This document shows positions 1 to 8,022 of a stretch of 18,932 nt of DNA, piece after piece. The position numbers were made by a program, and so were the translations under genes. Where the stretch lies: NCBI GenBank assembly GCA_035307785.1, contig DATGHS010000105.1:1-18932 (forward strand), read 5' to 3'. The stretch is from DATGHS01 sp035307785. Its GTDB lineage: Bacteria > Planctomycetota > Planctomycetia > Gemmatales > Gemmataceae. The notes below the pieces were generated by a model. The model saw only the letters and a list, made by a program, of their open reading frames with translations, did not search any database and was not told the origin of the DNA. Positions within the stretch are counted from its first letter, which is position 1. Every line of letters starts with the position of its first letter.

Positions 1-1237
1 TCGCCCGGCCGGAAATGCCGAGCGCCAGCAAGAGCACGACCGCGACGAGAAAATACCCCCGGCCGCGCCGCCAGGCAGCGGCCGCCGCGGCCAACCAATA
101 GTCAGCGCCATCCAATTCCGTGAGCAGCAGCAATTCTAATCGCTTGCACCGATCCTGCGTGCTGGCATCCCACAAACCATATTGAAACGCCGCAGGCACT
201 GCCGCCAGCACAATCAAGCCCGTGCTCAGCACCGGGACCCCGCCCAGTCGCTCGAATATCTGAAAAACCATCCGGCCCAACCACACGGGCCAGGCGTCGC
301 CTGCCAGAATATAAACAGCGTAAATGAGTCCGAAGCCGCCAGCCAGCCAGATGTTCATTCTTCCGGAATACTCCAACACCCGCCGTACCGCCCACCAAGA
401 CAATGGTCGCTCGCCGATGCCGCCGATATTGCGTCGATTGCGGTCGATCGCCGGCTTGTAATGCCGGTCGTGGAAGTGTCCTTTGAGCCGGCATGCCGCG
501 CGCACGAGCAAAGCCAAAACAACGACACCGGAAATCGCAAATAGGGCTTCGATTCGTTGCCAGGCGAAGTCCATCTCGCGATCGTTCGACAGCCAATACT
601 CGCTCACGCCAAACGGGTTGTATTGCATAAACAGAAGAATCAAGGAATAGATCACTTGCCCGACTTCCGCGGGCAAATGGCCGAGCCAATTCTTGAGTCG
701 CTCGGCGGCTAACACCCCCACCACGAGGTAGAGAATGATCAGCCCCAGCCCAACGCGTTCGCCCCAGCGGCGAATTTCGAGTCGCTCGTAAGCCCAAACT
801 GTCAACCCCAGGCCCGCGATGGTGCCCCAAAGGAACGGGATCGCCGTAAGTAATGGAATATCGGACCACTCCAGCTGGCCGGCAAATGTGAGCACGAAAA
901 GCACCGGTAACCCGCAGAGAATGACCAAAGCAAGCCGGCCCATTCCAGCCATCGCTTCGGCTACGAATACACGCCACGGAGAGACTGGGCTAACCAGCAG
1001 GAATTCCAGCGCCTGACTTTTCGGCAATTGTGCCAACCGCCAGCCAATAAGGGCAGCCCCTTCAATGATCCCGAGCACCAGTAGCGCGTCTCCCAAAAAA
1101 GGTAGATAGCTTGGCGGAAGATGATGGAAGATCCAGCCGAGGCCAGTGAGCACGAGTACATGCAGCACCGCGGTTCGCCGAAAGGCGAATTGCCTGCCCG
1201 GCGAGATCATGGCCAGCTTGAAGAGGGGCAATTCCAA
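1..1237 (-). CDS. ABC-2-type transporter permease-like membrane protein (3' end beyond window)
   Basis: The frame is open from just after the kinase stop codon to the window edge, about 412 codons, with no stop. It encodes a very hydrophobic protein with several membrane segments (for example residues about 22-37, 47-66, 95-110 and 150-165) and Trp/Arg-rich loops. Residues 77-89 read LEFLLVSPVSPWR, the cytoplasmic 'LE-LL-TPLSP-EI' type element of ABC-2 permeases. A second LELLLLTELDG element occurs near residue 367, suggesting two related halves. No ATP-binding domain is visible, so a separate ATPase would be needed. I chose the TTG start at 1237 because AGGA (1248-1245) lies 7 bases upstream; the first ATG (1210) has no such site. 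It lies 27 bases behind the kinase on the same strand, so the two are probably co-transcribed. The substrate cannot be told. Family assignment is by motif and topology only. Confidence 0.72.
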   Translation of the reverse strand, partial: MELPLFKLAMISPGRQFAFRRTAVLHVLVLTGLGWIFHHLPPSYLPFLGDALLVLGIIEGAALIGWRLAQLPKSQALEFLLVSPVSPWRVFVAEAMAGMGRLALVILCGLPVLFVLTFAGQLEWSDIPLLTAIPFLWGTIAGLGLTVWAYERLEIRRWGERVGLGLIILYLVVGVLAAERLKNWLGHLPAEVGQVIYSLILLFMQYNPFGVSEYWLSNDREMDFAWQRIEALFAISGVVVLALLVRAACRLKGHFHDRHYKPAIDRNRRNIGGIGERPLSWWAVRRVLEYSGRMNIWLAGGFGLIYAVYILAGDAWPVWLGRMVFQIFERLGGVPVLSTGLIVLAAVPAAFQYGLWDASTQDRCKRLELLLLTELDGADYWLAAAAAAWRRGRGYFLVAVVLLLALGISGRA

Positions 1238-1264
1238 GGTGGTTTCCTCGCTGCGATGGCGAGA

Positions 1265-2131
1265 TCAGCGCGCGGAGATGAGTTCCGACATCGGCGCTTG
1301 ATGAACTTCCGCAAGCGCTTCGATCATGGCCCGGCAGGTCGGCCAGCGATCGATTGGTGAGGGAGAAAGCGCGCGAGCGATTACTGGCCGCTCATTCTCG
1401 GAGAGCATCGTAAGGTCCGGAGCAGGTCGTGTGTATGGCGTTTGGAACGTGCGCGGTGAATCAATGAATGGCACGCGCCCGCCACGCAGCAGACAATAAC
1501 TGATGGCCAGTGAGTACTGATCCGACTGATCGGTCACCCAATCCTGGAAGACCTCGGCCGCCGCGAACTGGGTCGTGCCCTTCGGCGACCGTTGCGAACG
1601 GGCCTGGGTCATCGGGATTGCCAGGCCAAAGTCCGCGAGCTTCACGGTGTCGCCAAAGACCAGCAAGTTGCTGGGTTTGATGTCGCCGTGTTGAAACCCT
1701 ACACGCTTGCCATCGTGGTAATGTTGGTGGGTATTTAGGAAATCGATCGCCTCGGCTGCTTGGACCAGGTACTGACACGTTTCAACTGCGGGCAATGGAG
1801 TGCCGTACTCGTCCAGACACGCGAACAACATGTCTTGCAAACTACCGTCTGCCAGATCCATGCTGATCACCACGTGACTCGGCAAAGACCACACCTGATG
1901 AATGTGCAATAGATTGGGATGATACAATCGCTGCATCGACTGGATAGCGCGGATTTCAATGCCAGCGTTGATGCCGTCGGTCACGTGCATAAACTTAAGT
2001 GCAACGGACGGCCCGTCGTCGGGCGTCGTGGCTTCCCAGACTTCCGCAAAACCGCCCTGCCCTACCAGCTGTTTCAGCCGGTACCCGGGAAACGGTTCGT
2101 ATCCGCCCTGTAATCGTGGTGCGCTCTTCAA
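1265..2131 (-). CDS. Serine/threonine protein kinase (PknB/Hanks type, kinase domain only)
   Basis: This is a soluble Hanks-type kinase of 288 aa with no membrane segment or extra sensor domain. Visible elements are the glycine loop GQGGFAEV (24-31), the ATP-binding lysine in VALK (K46), the alpha-C glutamate around 59, the catalytic loop HGDIKPSN (148-155, D150) and DFG (167-169). The catalytic loop has HGD rather than HRD, which is common in bacterial kinases. The P+1 loop reads GTTQFAAAE where GTxxYMAPE is usual, so the APE proline is missing. That may change substrate recognition, but the catalytic residues are all present. The start is uncertain. A TTG at 2131 has AAGGGA (2142-2137) five bases upstream. 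An ATG at 2185 would add 18 residues but has no ribosome binding site. It is followed after 27 bases by the permease gene, suggesting a regulator and its target membrane system. The 270 bases to the divergent TPR gene hold no other gene. Confidence 0.93.
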   Translation of the reverse strand: MKSAPRLQGGYEPFPGYRLKQLVGQGGFAEVWEATTPDDGPSVALKFMHVTDGINAGIEIRAIQSMQRLYHPNLLHIHQVWSLPSHVVISMDLADGSLQDMLFACLDEYGTPLPAVETCQYLVQAAEAIDFLNTHQHYHDGKRVGFQHGDIKPSNLLVFGDTVKLADFGLAIPMTQARSQRSPKGTTQFAAAEVFQDWVTDQSDQYSLAISYCLLRGGRVPFIDSPRTFQTPYTRPAPDLTMLSENERPVIARALSPSPIDRWPTCRAMIEALAEVHQAPMSELISAR

Positions 2132-2401
2132 GTTAGTCCCTTCATGGTTCCATCGTCGAATCCAAGGACATCCCGGTCCCGCCATGTTGGCAGAAACAGG
2201 ATTACTTGAAAGTTAGCATAATTTCTGGTCACTTGTGCCGTTTCTGAGGCGAAAATGGCGCGCGACGACCCGACCGTCAGCTGGCCGACATTTTGCCCTC
2301 CGCACCGGCAATCCTGGATAGCGTTTTCCACGTCGAAAAGATAAGATGGGCAAATGGTGCAAAGAACTCGCACGGCACAGACTTTAACGGGAGACACGGT
2401 T

Positions 2402-3670
2402 ATGAAGGAAAGTAAGCTTATTCGTATAGCTCTTGCGGTAGGAGCCGCGTTGTTGGCTTTCGCAATATTCAGCGACCGGACATTGGCCGCTGATGATGAC
2501 GACGCAATTCACAAGCGCATCCTGAAGCTCAATTCCGTCACCGGAAACGAGGCGATGCAGGCTCAATTCAAAGAGCTAGTCAAGGACAGTGCTGGCACCA
2601 AGAAAATGCTCAAGGTCGCCGATGAATGGGCGAAGGAAAAGAAGGACAAAATCCATTACAACGCCGCGTACATTTTGGGGCTGGCGGCACTCCAGTTGAA
2701 GGATTTGGACATTGCCGCTGACCTCTTCCAAGTTTGCAGTGACGAAGCGACCAAGCTGAAGAGTGCAAACAAATTAGAGCAGTCCTTCAACGGACAGCTC
2801 TCCGTCTTGCTGCAACAAAAGAAATACGACGAAGCCGAGAAGCTGTGCCTTAAAATGCTGGAAATCGACGGCGATGAGCGCGTCAAACAATTTCAGATCC
2901 TCGACGTTCAGAAGCGATTAATTCTGATAACCGCCAAGCAGGGAAAAATTGACGAAGCGCTGAAGATGACGGACAAGATTCTGTCAAACGATAATGAAAT
3001 TCTCAATTGGTATTTTGGCGAGGTCAAAGGAGGCGTGCTCCAGGAAGCGGGCCGCTATAAAGAAGCAGCGGAAGCATTCACCGATGTATTGACCAAGCTG
3101 GAAAAAAGCGAACTATTGAAGCCTGAGGAAAAGGAAAGTGAAATTGACCGTATGCGCTACTTGTTGAGCGGTGTCTACATCGAGATGAATGACGTGGACA
3201 AATGCGCCGAGCAACTGCAAGCCCTGTTAAAGAAACATCCAGACAATGCCACGTACAACAATGACCTGGGATTCGTATGGGCGGACCATAACAAAAACCT
3301 GGATGAAGCAGAGAAGATGATTCGAAAGGCCATCGAAGAAGACCGCAAACAGCGTAAGGAGAATGCGGCGGATTTTACGCCGGATGAGGATAAAGACAAC
3401 GCCGCTTACATCGATAGTCTGGGATGGGTGCTTTTCAAGAAGAAGCAATACGCCGAAGCCAAGAAATATCTGCTCGAAGCAACGAAGGAGAAAGACGGCC
3501 AGCACGTGGAAATTCTCGATCACTTGGCCGACGTACACATGGCGCTGGGCGAAAAGGACCAGGCCATAGCCACGTGGAAGAAAGCGCTGGATACCGATCC
3601 GGATACCAAGCGCGACCACAAGCGCATGGAAGAGATTCGCAAGAAGCTGAAGGCCGCGCAAGGAAAGTAG
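2402..3670 (+). CDS. Exported lysine-rich TPR-repeat protein
   Basis: The protein has 422 aa and begins with a Sec signal peptide: MKESK, then a hydrophobic stretch about 6-20, with likely cleavage near TLA-A (about residue 30), followed by an acidic DDDD. The rest is helical with TPR-like units. Clear ones lie around AAYILGLAALQLKDLDIAADLF, QEAGRYKEAAEAFTDVL, NNDLGFVWADHNKNLDEAEKMIRKAI, YIDSLGWVLFKKKQYAEAKKYL and ILDHLADVHMALGEKDQAIATWKKAL. It would act in the periplasm as a protein-interaction scaffold; no enzymatic domain is seen. I chose the ATG at 2402 because GGGAG (2389-2393) lies 8 bases upstream and the signal peptide starts there. The in-frame ATG at 2354 would put 16 polar residues before it. 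The gene is visibly richer in A and in Lys/Glu codons than its neighbours. Partners are unknown. Confidence 0.9.
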   Translation: MKESKLIRIALAVGAALLAFAIFSDRTLAADDDDAIHKRILKLNSVTGNEAMQAQFKELVKDSAGTKKMLKVADEWAKEKKDKIHYNAAYILGLAALQLKDLDIAADLFQVCSDEATKLKSANKLEQSFNGQLSVLLQQKKYDEAEKLCLKMLEIDGDERVKQFQILDVQKRLILITAKQGKIDEALKMTDKILSNDNEILNWYFGEVKGGVLQEAGRYKEAAEAFTDVLTKLEKSELLKPEEKESEIDRMRYLLSGVYIEMNDVDKCAEQLQALLKKHPDNATYNNDLGFVWADHNKNLDEAEKMIRKAIEEDRKQRKENAADFTPDEDKDNAAYIDSLGWVLFKKKQYAEAKKYLLEATKEKDGQHVEILDHLADVHMALGEKDQAIATWKKALDTDPDTKRDHKRMEEIRKKLKAAQGK

Positions 3671-3683
3671 TGACATCCTTCCG

Positions 3684-3758
3684 GGCGAGCGTGGCTAATA
3701 ATGGCCCCCGTTAATGAATCCAAATAAAACACCGGGGCCATTACTGGCCCCGCTCGCC
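3684..3758 (+). terminator. Long inverted repeat between convergent genes, probable terminator
   Basis: The arms 3684-3709 and 3732-3758 are nearly complementary: GGCGAGCG pairs with CGCTCGCC, and TAATGGCCCC with GGGGCCATTA, with a few mismatches between. An A/T-rich loop of about 20 bases separates them. A short T run (3759-3762) follows on the plus strand, which fits termination of the TPR gene. The right arm lies inside the last codons of tilS, so the element also folds in the tilS transcript. Confidence 0.65.
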
Positions 3759-4772
3759 TTTTACATGCGGCGAGAATTGAGTGACGCGCTCTTTGGCGCG
3801 CACGTGGATATTTCCTGGCAAATCAACGGCAGGGATTTCCCCAAACACAACGCCGGCAACGCGATCCCAATCGCTGAAGCGCATGCCGTCGAACGACCAG
3901 CCGGCTTTGCGCCACATCAAGCGGACCGCCTCGCAAACCAAATAGCGTGGCGCCTGCGACAAACGAACTCGGTTCAGAATTCGCATTTCTCCAACCGGCG
4001 GCAACTCGCATTGCTCGAGCAAGTCTTTTGCCTGTCCCTCCACATAACTGAAGACTTCGCCGGCCTGCTCAGCGAGCCGGCCAAGCAAGGAAGCGATGGC
4101 GGGGTTATACTCATCCGCCAAGAGCGGCAACAATTGACCACGAATTTTGTTTCGCATGAAGCGCGGATCGGCATTCGAGCGGTCCTCGCGAAATGACTGT
4201 CCCTCGGCGTGCAAGAACTCCAGCACTTTCGCGCGCGTGCACATAAGAAGTGGACGCACTACTTCAATGCCGTCAGTCAGGATTCGCCGCGGCGCGATGC
4301 CGCGAAGGCCCTGCAAGCCCGTGCCTCGCAGCAACCGGAGCAGCACCGTTTCCGCCTGATCATCCGCCGTGTGACCGGTTACAACTCGGGGCAGGCCAAA
4401 CTGCGTCGCGACTTCTGCGAGCCAATCGTAGCGTTCCTTCCGCGCGACGGCTTCTAGATTCTCACCCGATTCGCCGCTCCGCGCTGCCACATCCACGCTC
4501 TTGGTGCAATACTGCAAATTCGTCGCGCCGGCTTGCAGCAGTTGGTGGTGTAGATCACGGACGAATTGCTCGTCGGCGTCGCTCTCGTCGCCGCGCAAAC
4601 GGTGGTTTAAATGGGCGATAACCAGGAGCCCATTTTCGTCCCGTTCGCGCAATCCGATCATGGCGCGAAGCAAGGCCACGCTATCCGCGCCGCCTGATAC
4701 GGCAATCACGCACCCCGATGGCGGCACTTGCAACCGCTCCAACAAGCGGCGGACTTGTTCGACTAAGGTCAT
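3741..4772 (-). CDS. tilS: tRNA(Ile)-lysidine synthetase
   Basis: TilS uses ATP and lysine to convert the wobble cytidine (C34) of the CAU-anticodon tRNA-Ile to lysidine, so that it reads AUA. It is a cytoplasmic, normally essential enzyme. The PP-loop SGGADS is at residues 26-31. The N-type ATPase signature continues with HLNHRLRGDESDAD (about 54-67) and GHTADDQAETVLLRLLRGTG (133-152), all typical of the family. R-D-x-SN-x-D-x-x-x-xRN-x-IR, which follows the catalytic domain, is visible as FREDRSNADPRFMRNKIRGQLLP. The 343-aa length fits a TilS with a shortened C-terminal region. The ATG at 4772 gives a protein starting directly before the catalytic domain. Upstream ATGs (4823, 4856) would overlap the divergent gene starting at 4818. 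The last codons lie in the shared hairpin with the convergent TPR gene. Confidence 0.95.
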   Translation of the reverse strand: MTLVEQVRRLLERLQVPPSGCVIAVSGGADSVALLRAMIGLRERDENGLLVIAHLNHRLRGDESDADEQFVRDLHHQLLQAGATNLQYCTKSVDVAARSGESGENLEAVARKERYDWLAEVATQFGLPRVVTGHTADDQAETVLLRLLRGTGLQGLRGIAPRRILTDGIEVVRPLLMCTRAKVLEFLHAEGQSFREDRSNADPRFMRNKIRGQLLPLLADEYNPAIASLLGRLAEQAGEVFSYVEGQAKDLLEQCELPPVGEMRILNRVRLSQAPRYLVCEAVRLMWRKAGWSFDGMRFSDWDRVAGVVFGEIPAVDLPGNIHVRAKERVTQFSPHVKGERGQ

Positions 4773-4817
4773 ACAACCATCTCTTGACGCGTTGGCTTTT
4801 TTCGTGAATGCGCCGCT

Positions 4818-6686
4818 ATGCATTGGTTCTGGCTTCTTTGGCACTTCTTCACGCATCGTTGGACGCGGTACGCCTTCTCCTGGTTATTCCTGCTTGGGTT
4901 AGCCGCGGGCGAAATGTATTTCGCGCGCACCATCTGGAACAACAAAGATCCGGATCCGGCCAAACAGCGCCCCGATAGCAACGACGGGCATACCTCCATC
5001 GACTTCGGCGGCCAGTGGCTCATGGGCCGCATGCTTACCCGCGGCTACGGCCACGAACTATATAATCGCAACCGGCAATACGAAGTTGCGCTGCAGGCGT
5101 ATCCCAGGGAAAATGAAGCACCCGCCGCCGATGGCCACGACGCCGAGAATCTTCTCAACTGGTTCATGGATGAAGCGACCACACCGCAAGCTCACGATGC
5201 GAGCGTGCGCATTAACCGGACCAGAGCCTCGACCACCCTTCCGTTGGCCGCCACCGATCCGTTCCAAGCCGCCGCAATCGTGATTGCGGCAAGTGATGAG
5301 AATTGGACGGCTATCGGGGGCGGCGAGGTTCGCGACCAACAACTTCCCGGCCCTTGGACGTCGCAACGTATCGATGAGGTGAGTCAAAAACGGGTCGGCG
5401 GGCCGCTCTACCCGCCGACCCAGGCATTCCTTTTTGCCCTGCTCGCGACCAGCGACCATCCGCAATGGGCGTATTTTACCATGCAATGGCTGTTGCTGGG
5501 CGTCACTTTCTTTTGCGGACTCGGCGTCAGTTTTCTGACACATCGGAGAATTTGGTGGCCCGTAGCAACAGCGATCCTCTTGTTGTATCCAGGGCTGCGC
5601 GGAGCTCTGCATCTTGGGCAAAATGCGCCTCTTTCGCTGGCCGTCGTGATTTGGGGCTGGCTGCTGATTTCGCGTGGCTATCAGTACTGGGGAGGCGTTG
5701 TCTGGGGATTGATGGTCTTCAAGCCGACTTGGGCCGCGGCGTTCTTTCTCGTCCCGCTTTTCTCTTGGCGTTGGCGCACCTGCATTGCGATGGCCGCCAC
5801 CGGAGTATGTATCGCCTTGGCAACCGTGCCATTTGTAGGGGTCCATTCCTGGCTCGACTGGCTCAAAGTCGGCAAGGCGGCGACCTTGCTTTTCGAGTTC
5901 GACCAAAACTGGATTTTCCTGAGCCGCGATCTGCTGGGCATTCCCCGCCGTTTTCTCGTCAATTTCGACGAGGACGAATATACTCGCGATCATTGGTATA
6001 TTCAACTCGCCGGCTGGTGCCTTTGGGTTTTCGTCGTGGAAGTCACGCTGCGGATCAGCCTGTTGTGCCACCGGCAGTTGCGGACGGACACTCGTGCCGC
6101 AACCGCGTTTCTCTTGCTTGGCGCCTGGATGTCGTGCTTCCATTTCATGTACTACGACGTCTTGCTGTCGTCCCTCGCCGTATTCGTGCTTCTGTCCGAA
6201 CCAAAGCGCTTCGTCGAGCCCCTGCTGGCGACTTTCCAGCGGTCTGGCGAAGCGCTGCCGCTTGATGCTTTTAGCACCGACTATTTTGGTCCGCGCATGG
6301 CGAAAACGCATCCCGAGCTGACCGATTCACCGAATGCCGCACGGCGCACCTGGGTAGCCAATTCCTTTTTGCTTTACTTCGTGCTGTTACTGATCATCAT
6401 TCAGCATTTATTTCCCTGGCTAGACGTAAAGGCGACCTTCGAGGCAGGCCGCCTGCCGCTGCAAGCAAAGACCACGAATGTTGACGGCCAAACCAGTTTT
6501 GTCGTAACGAATGGCAAAACCGAATTTCGGCCGAAACAGCTTTCGCTAACGACCAGTGGCTATGGCCCAGCTTGGGACACCTTTGCCCTGATGGGCCTCT
6601 GGCTCTGGTGTGGCGTGCGGATGCTGCGACAATATGGGCGCGAACAACGAGGAACGCCGCTAGCGGAATTCAAACGCGCGCCCTAA
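4818..6686 (+). CDS. GT87-family-like (DUF2029) integral membrane glycosyltransferase
   Basis: This is a 622-aa polytopic membrane protein. After a first membrane segment (about 19-36) comes a long non-cytoplasmic loop with SIDFGGQW (60-67). The acidic residue D62 is placed as in GT-C enzymes of family GT87, which transfer mannose-type sugars from polyprenyl-phosphate donors on the outer face. Further segments include stretches beginning WAYFTMQWLLLGV, WPVATAILLLYPG, PLSLAVVIWGWLL and AFLLLGAWMSCFHFMYYDVLLSSLAVFV; the last has the conserved-looking HFMYYD block. An insertion of about 110 residues follows the D62 loop, and an extra-membrane domain lies near the C-terminus (about 530-590), before a final hydrophobic segment. 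The start at 4818 lies 45 bases from the divergent tilS start; no ribosome binding site is visible. The sugar and acceptor are unknown. Assignment is by pattern, with moderate certainty. Confidence 0.75.
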   Translation: MHWFWLLWHFFTHRWTRYAFSWLFLLGLAAGEMYFARTIWNNKDPDPAKQRPDSNDGHTSIDFGGQWLMGRMLTRGYGHELYNRNRQYEVALQAYPRENEAPAADGHDAENLLNWFMDEATTPQAHDASVRINRTRASTTLPLAATDPFQAAAIVIAASDENWTAIGGGEVRDQQLPGPWTSQRIDEVSQKRVGGPLYPPTQAFLFALLATSDHPQWAYFTMQWLLLGVTFFCGLGVSFLTHRRIWWPVATAILLLYPGLRGALHLGQNAPLSLAVVIWGWLLISRGYQYWGGVVWGLMVFKPTWAAAFFLVPLFSWRWRTCIAMAATGVCIALATVPFVGVHSWLDWLKVGKAATLLFEFDQNWIFLSRDLLGIPRRFLVNFDEDEYTRDHWYIQLAGWCLWVFVVEVTLRISLLCHRQLRTDTRAATAFLLLGAWMSCFHFMYYDVLLSSLAVFVLLSEPKRFVEPLLATFQRSGEALPLDAFSTDYFGPRMAKTHPELTDSPNAARRTWVANSFLLYFVLLLIIIQHLFPWLDVKATFEAGRLPLQAKTTNVDGQTSFVVTNGKTEFRPKQLSLTTSGYGPAWDTFALMGLWLWCGVRMLRQYGREQRGTPLAEFKRAP

Positions 6687-6722
6687 GATGGCATATTCCG
6701 CATTGCCAGGGGAAAATCCTTT

Positions 6723-7703
6723 ATGACGCTCGACTGGACGCCGTTTGTCGATCTTGTGCGCAGCCATCAGCGCTTTCTGCTTCTGACGCACATTCGCCCG
6801 GATGGCGATGCGCTGGGTTCGCAATTGGCCATGGCCGATGCACTGGAACAATGTGGTACGACAGTGCGCGTCGTGATCGGCAGCCGCATGCCCGATCGCT
6901 ACGTCTTCATGGACCCCGGTAATCGAATTGAACGCTACTCCGGGCAAAGCGATTGCTTTCGCACGGCCGAAGCAATAATCGTTCTTGACACCGGCACCTG
7001 GAACCAGCTGGGTGACTGCGGTGCGCCGTTGCAGCAGACGCAAGTACCGAAGATGGTGATCGACCACCATCGAACTCAGGATGACGTGGCCGCAGTTCGA
7101 CTGGTGGACGACACCGCTGAAGCGACCGGCCGGCTGGTCTGGGATGCCTTTCAAGCCTTGGGCAAAACACCATCGGCCAACGCGGCTACCATGCTTTTCA
7201 TCGCGCTGGCGATGGACACCGGGTGGTTTCATCATAGTTCCACCGGTCCGCGCACGTTTGCTCTGGCCGAACGGCTGACCGCTCTTGGGGCCGAGCCGGT
7301 GAAAATCTACGAGCAACTCTACGAGCGCAACACCTTGGGCCGGATGCGCCTACAAGGGCGAATGTTGGACCGGTTGACCCTGCTTTTCAATGGCCAAGCC
7401 GCCATATCTGAGATTTACCTGAAAGATTACCCTGAAACTGGCTCACGTCCGCCGGACACCGAAGATTTTGTGCAACTGACACGGGCCATTACCGATGTGG
7501 AACTTGGCGTTCTGCTGATCGAGCAACTGGACGGCCGCATTAAGGTCAGCTTCCGTTCGAGGGAAAAAGTGGACGCCTCGAAGTTGGCGGAGACGTTTGG
7601 CGGCGGCGGCCATGTTCGCGCGGCCGGTGCGACGGTTCCTGGTCCAATGACAGTAGCGCGCCAGCAAGTAATGGATGCGGTGGGGAAGGCCCTAACCCCA
7701 TAG
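6723..7703 (+). CDS. nrnA: DHH/DHHA1 phosphoesterase, NrnA-like oligoribonuclease/pAp phosphatase
   Basis: The protein has 326 aa and shows the full metal-binding set of the DHH superfamily: THIRPDGDALGS (22-33), VLDTG (D89), the DHH signature IDHH (113-116) and MDTGWF (D165). The C-terminal DHHA1 substrate-binding loop GGGGHVRAAG lies at 293-302. This arrangement and length match NrnA-type proteins, which degrade very short RNAs from the 5' or 3' end and dephosphorylate 3'-phosphoadenosine 5'-phosphate. The two activities cannot be separated from sequence. The ATG at 6723 is supported by AGGGGA (6708-6713), 9 bases upstream. It follows the glycosyltransferase by 36 bases on the same strand, so co-transcription is possible without an obvious functional link. 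Confidence 0.92.
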   Translation: MTLDWTPFVDLVRSHQRFLLLTHIRPDGDALGSQLAMADALEQCGTTVRVVIGSRMPDRYVFMDPGNRIERYSGQSDCFRTAEAIIVLDTGTWNQLGDCGAPLQQTQVPKMVIDHHRTQDDVAAVRLVDDTAEATGRLVWDAFQALGKTPSANAATMLFIALAMDTGWFHHSSTGPRTFALAERLTALGAEPVKIYEQLYERNTLGRMRLQGRMLDRLTLLFNGQAAISEIYLKDYPETGSRPPDTEDFVQLTRAITDVELGVLLIEQLDGRIKVSFRSREKVDASKLAETFGGGGHVRAAGATVPGPMTVARQQVMDAVGKALTP

Positions 7704-7777
7704 CTGTCACAAGTAGATGCAGCGTAAACGGGTCCCCAACAACCATACGATACCTTTGTACATTAGTCCAGACAAAC

Positions 7778-7851
7778 CGCGCCATGTTTCGCGCAAAACG
7801 CCGAATTTCACCGGGTTATTGCCAGTTTCCGTGAATCTGAAACGCGGCGCG
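7778..7851. repeat. Long imperfect inverted repeat
   Basis: The outer arms 7778-7790 and 7839-7851 pair at 11 of 13 positions (CGCGCC/GGCGCG and GTTTC/GAAAC, with two central mismatches). Nested inside, TTCACCGG (7807-7814) pairs with CCGTGAA (7829-7835) with one bulge. No T run follows on either strand, so a simple intrinsic terminator is unlikely. It may be a structured leader, a processing site or a worn mobile-element remnant. Confidence 0.45.
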
Positions 7852-7950
7852 CCCCCATAGTGGTTCGGCCCGACGGCGTGGTAGTTCGGCTGGGTGGTCG
7901 GGCTCGAAAGCCTGGGCTACATCGCGCTAAAAGCTTCAGTACTCCTATTC

Positions 7951-7978
7951 TTGTCTAGTTGAAATCGCTCGGTAAGAT
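7951..7978 (+). promoter_or_regulatory. Possible sigma-70-type promoter for the Rieske/cytochrome operon
   Basis: TTGTCT (7951-7956) and TAAGAT (7973-7978) are 16 bases apart. Each matches four of six consensus positions. The Rieske start codon lies 45 bases downstream. The match is modest and could be chance. Confidence 0.3.
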
Positions 7979-8022
7979 AAAAGCTATGCCCACCCCGCAT
8001 TCGCATCTGGATTGACTAAACC

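Larger units (their letters stand above)
7704..8022. other. Gene-free interval before the Rieske gene
   Basis: These 319 bases have no convincing reading frame. They hold a long imperfect inverted repeat (7778-7851), a smaller pair GCCCGAC/GTCGGGC (7868-7874 and 7897-7903), and a possible promoter near the right end (7951-7978). I recognise no riboswitch or tRNA. Confidence 0.6.

Noticed and set aside
102..977. Long minus-strand frame of 291 aa
   Set aside because: It is rich in Arg and Gly and has no membrane pattern. The adjacent minus frame is open over the whole interval and reads as a proper membrane permease, so this is a shadow.
5058..6311. 417-aa minus-strand frame opposite the glycosyltransferase
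   Set aside because: It is the antisense shadow of a hydrophobic gene (charged, low-complexity, no family pattern). The plus frame has membrane segments and family motifs.
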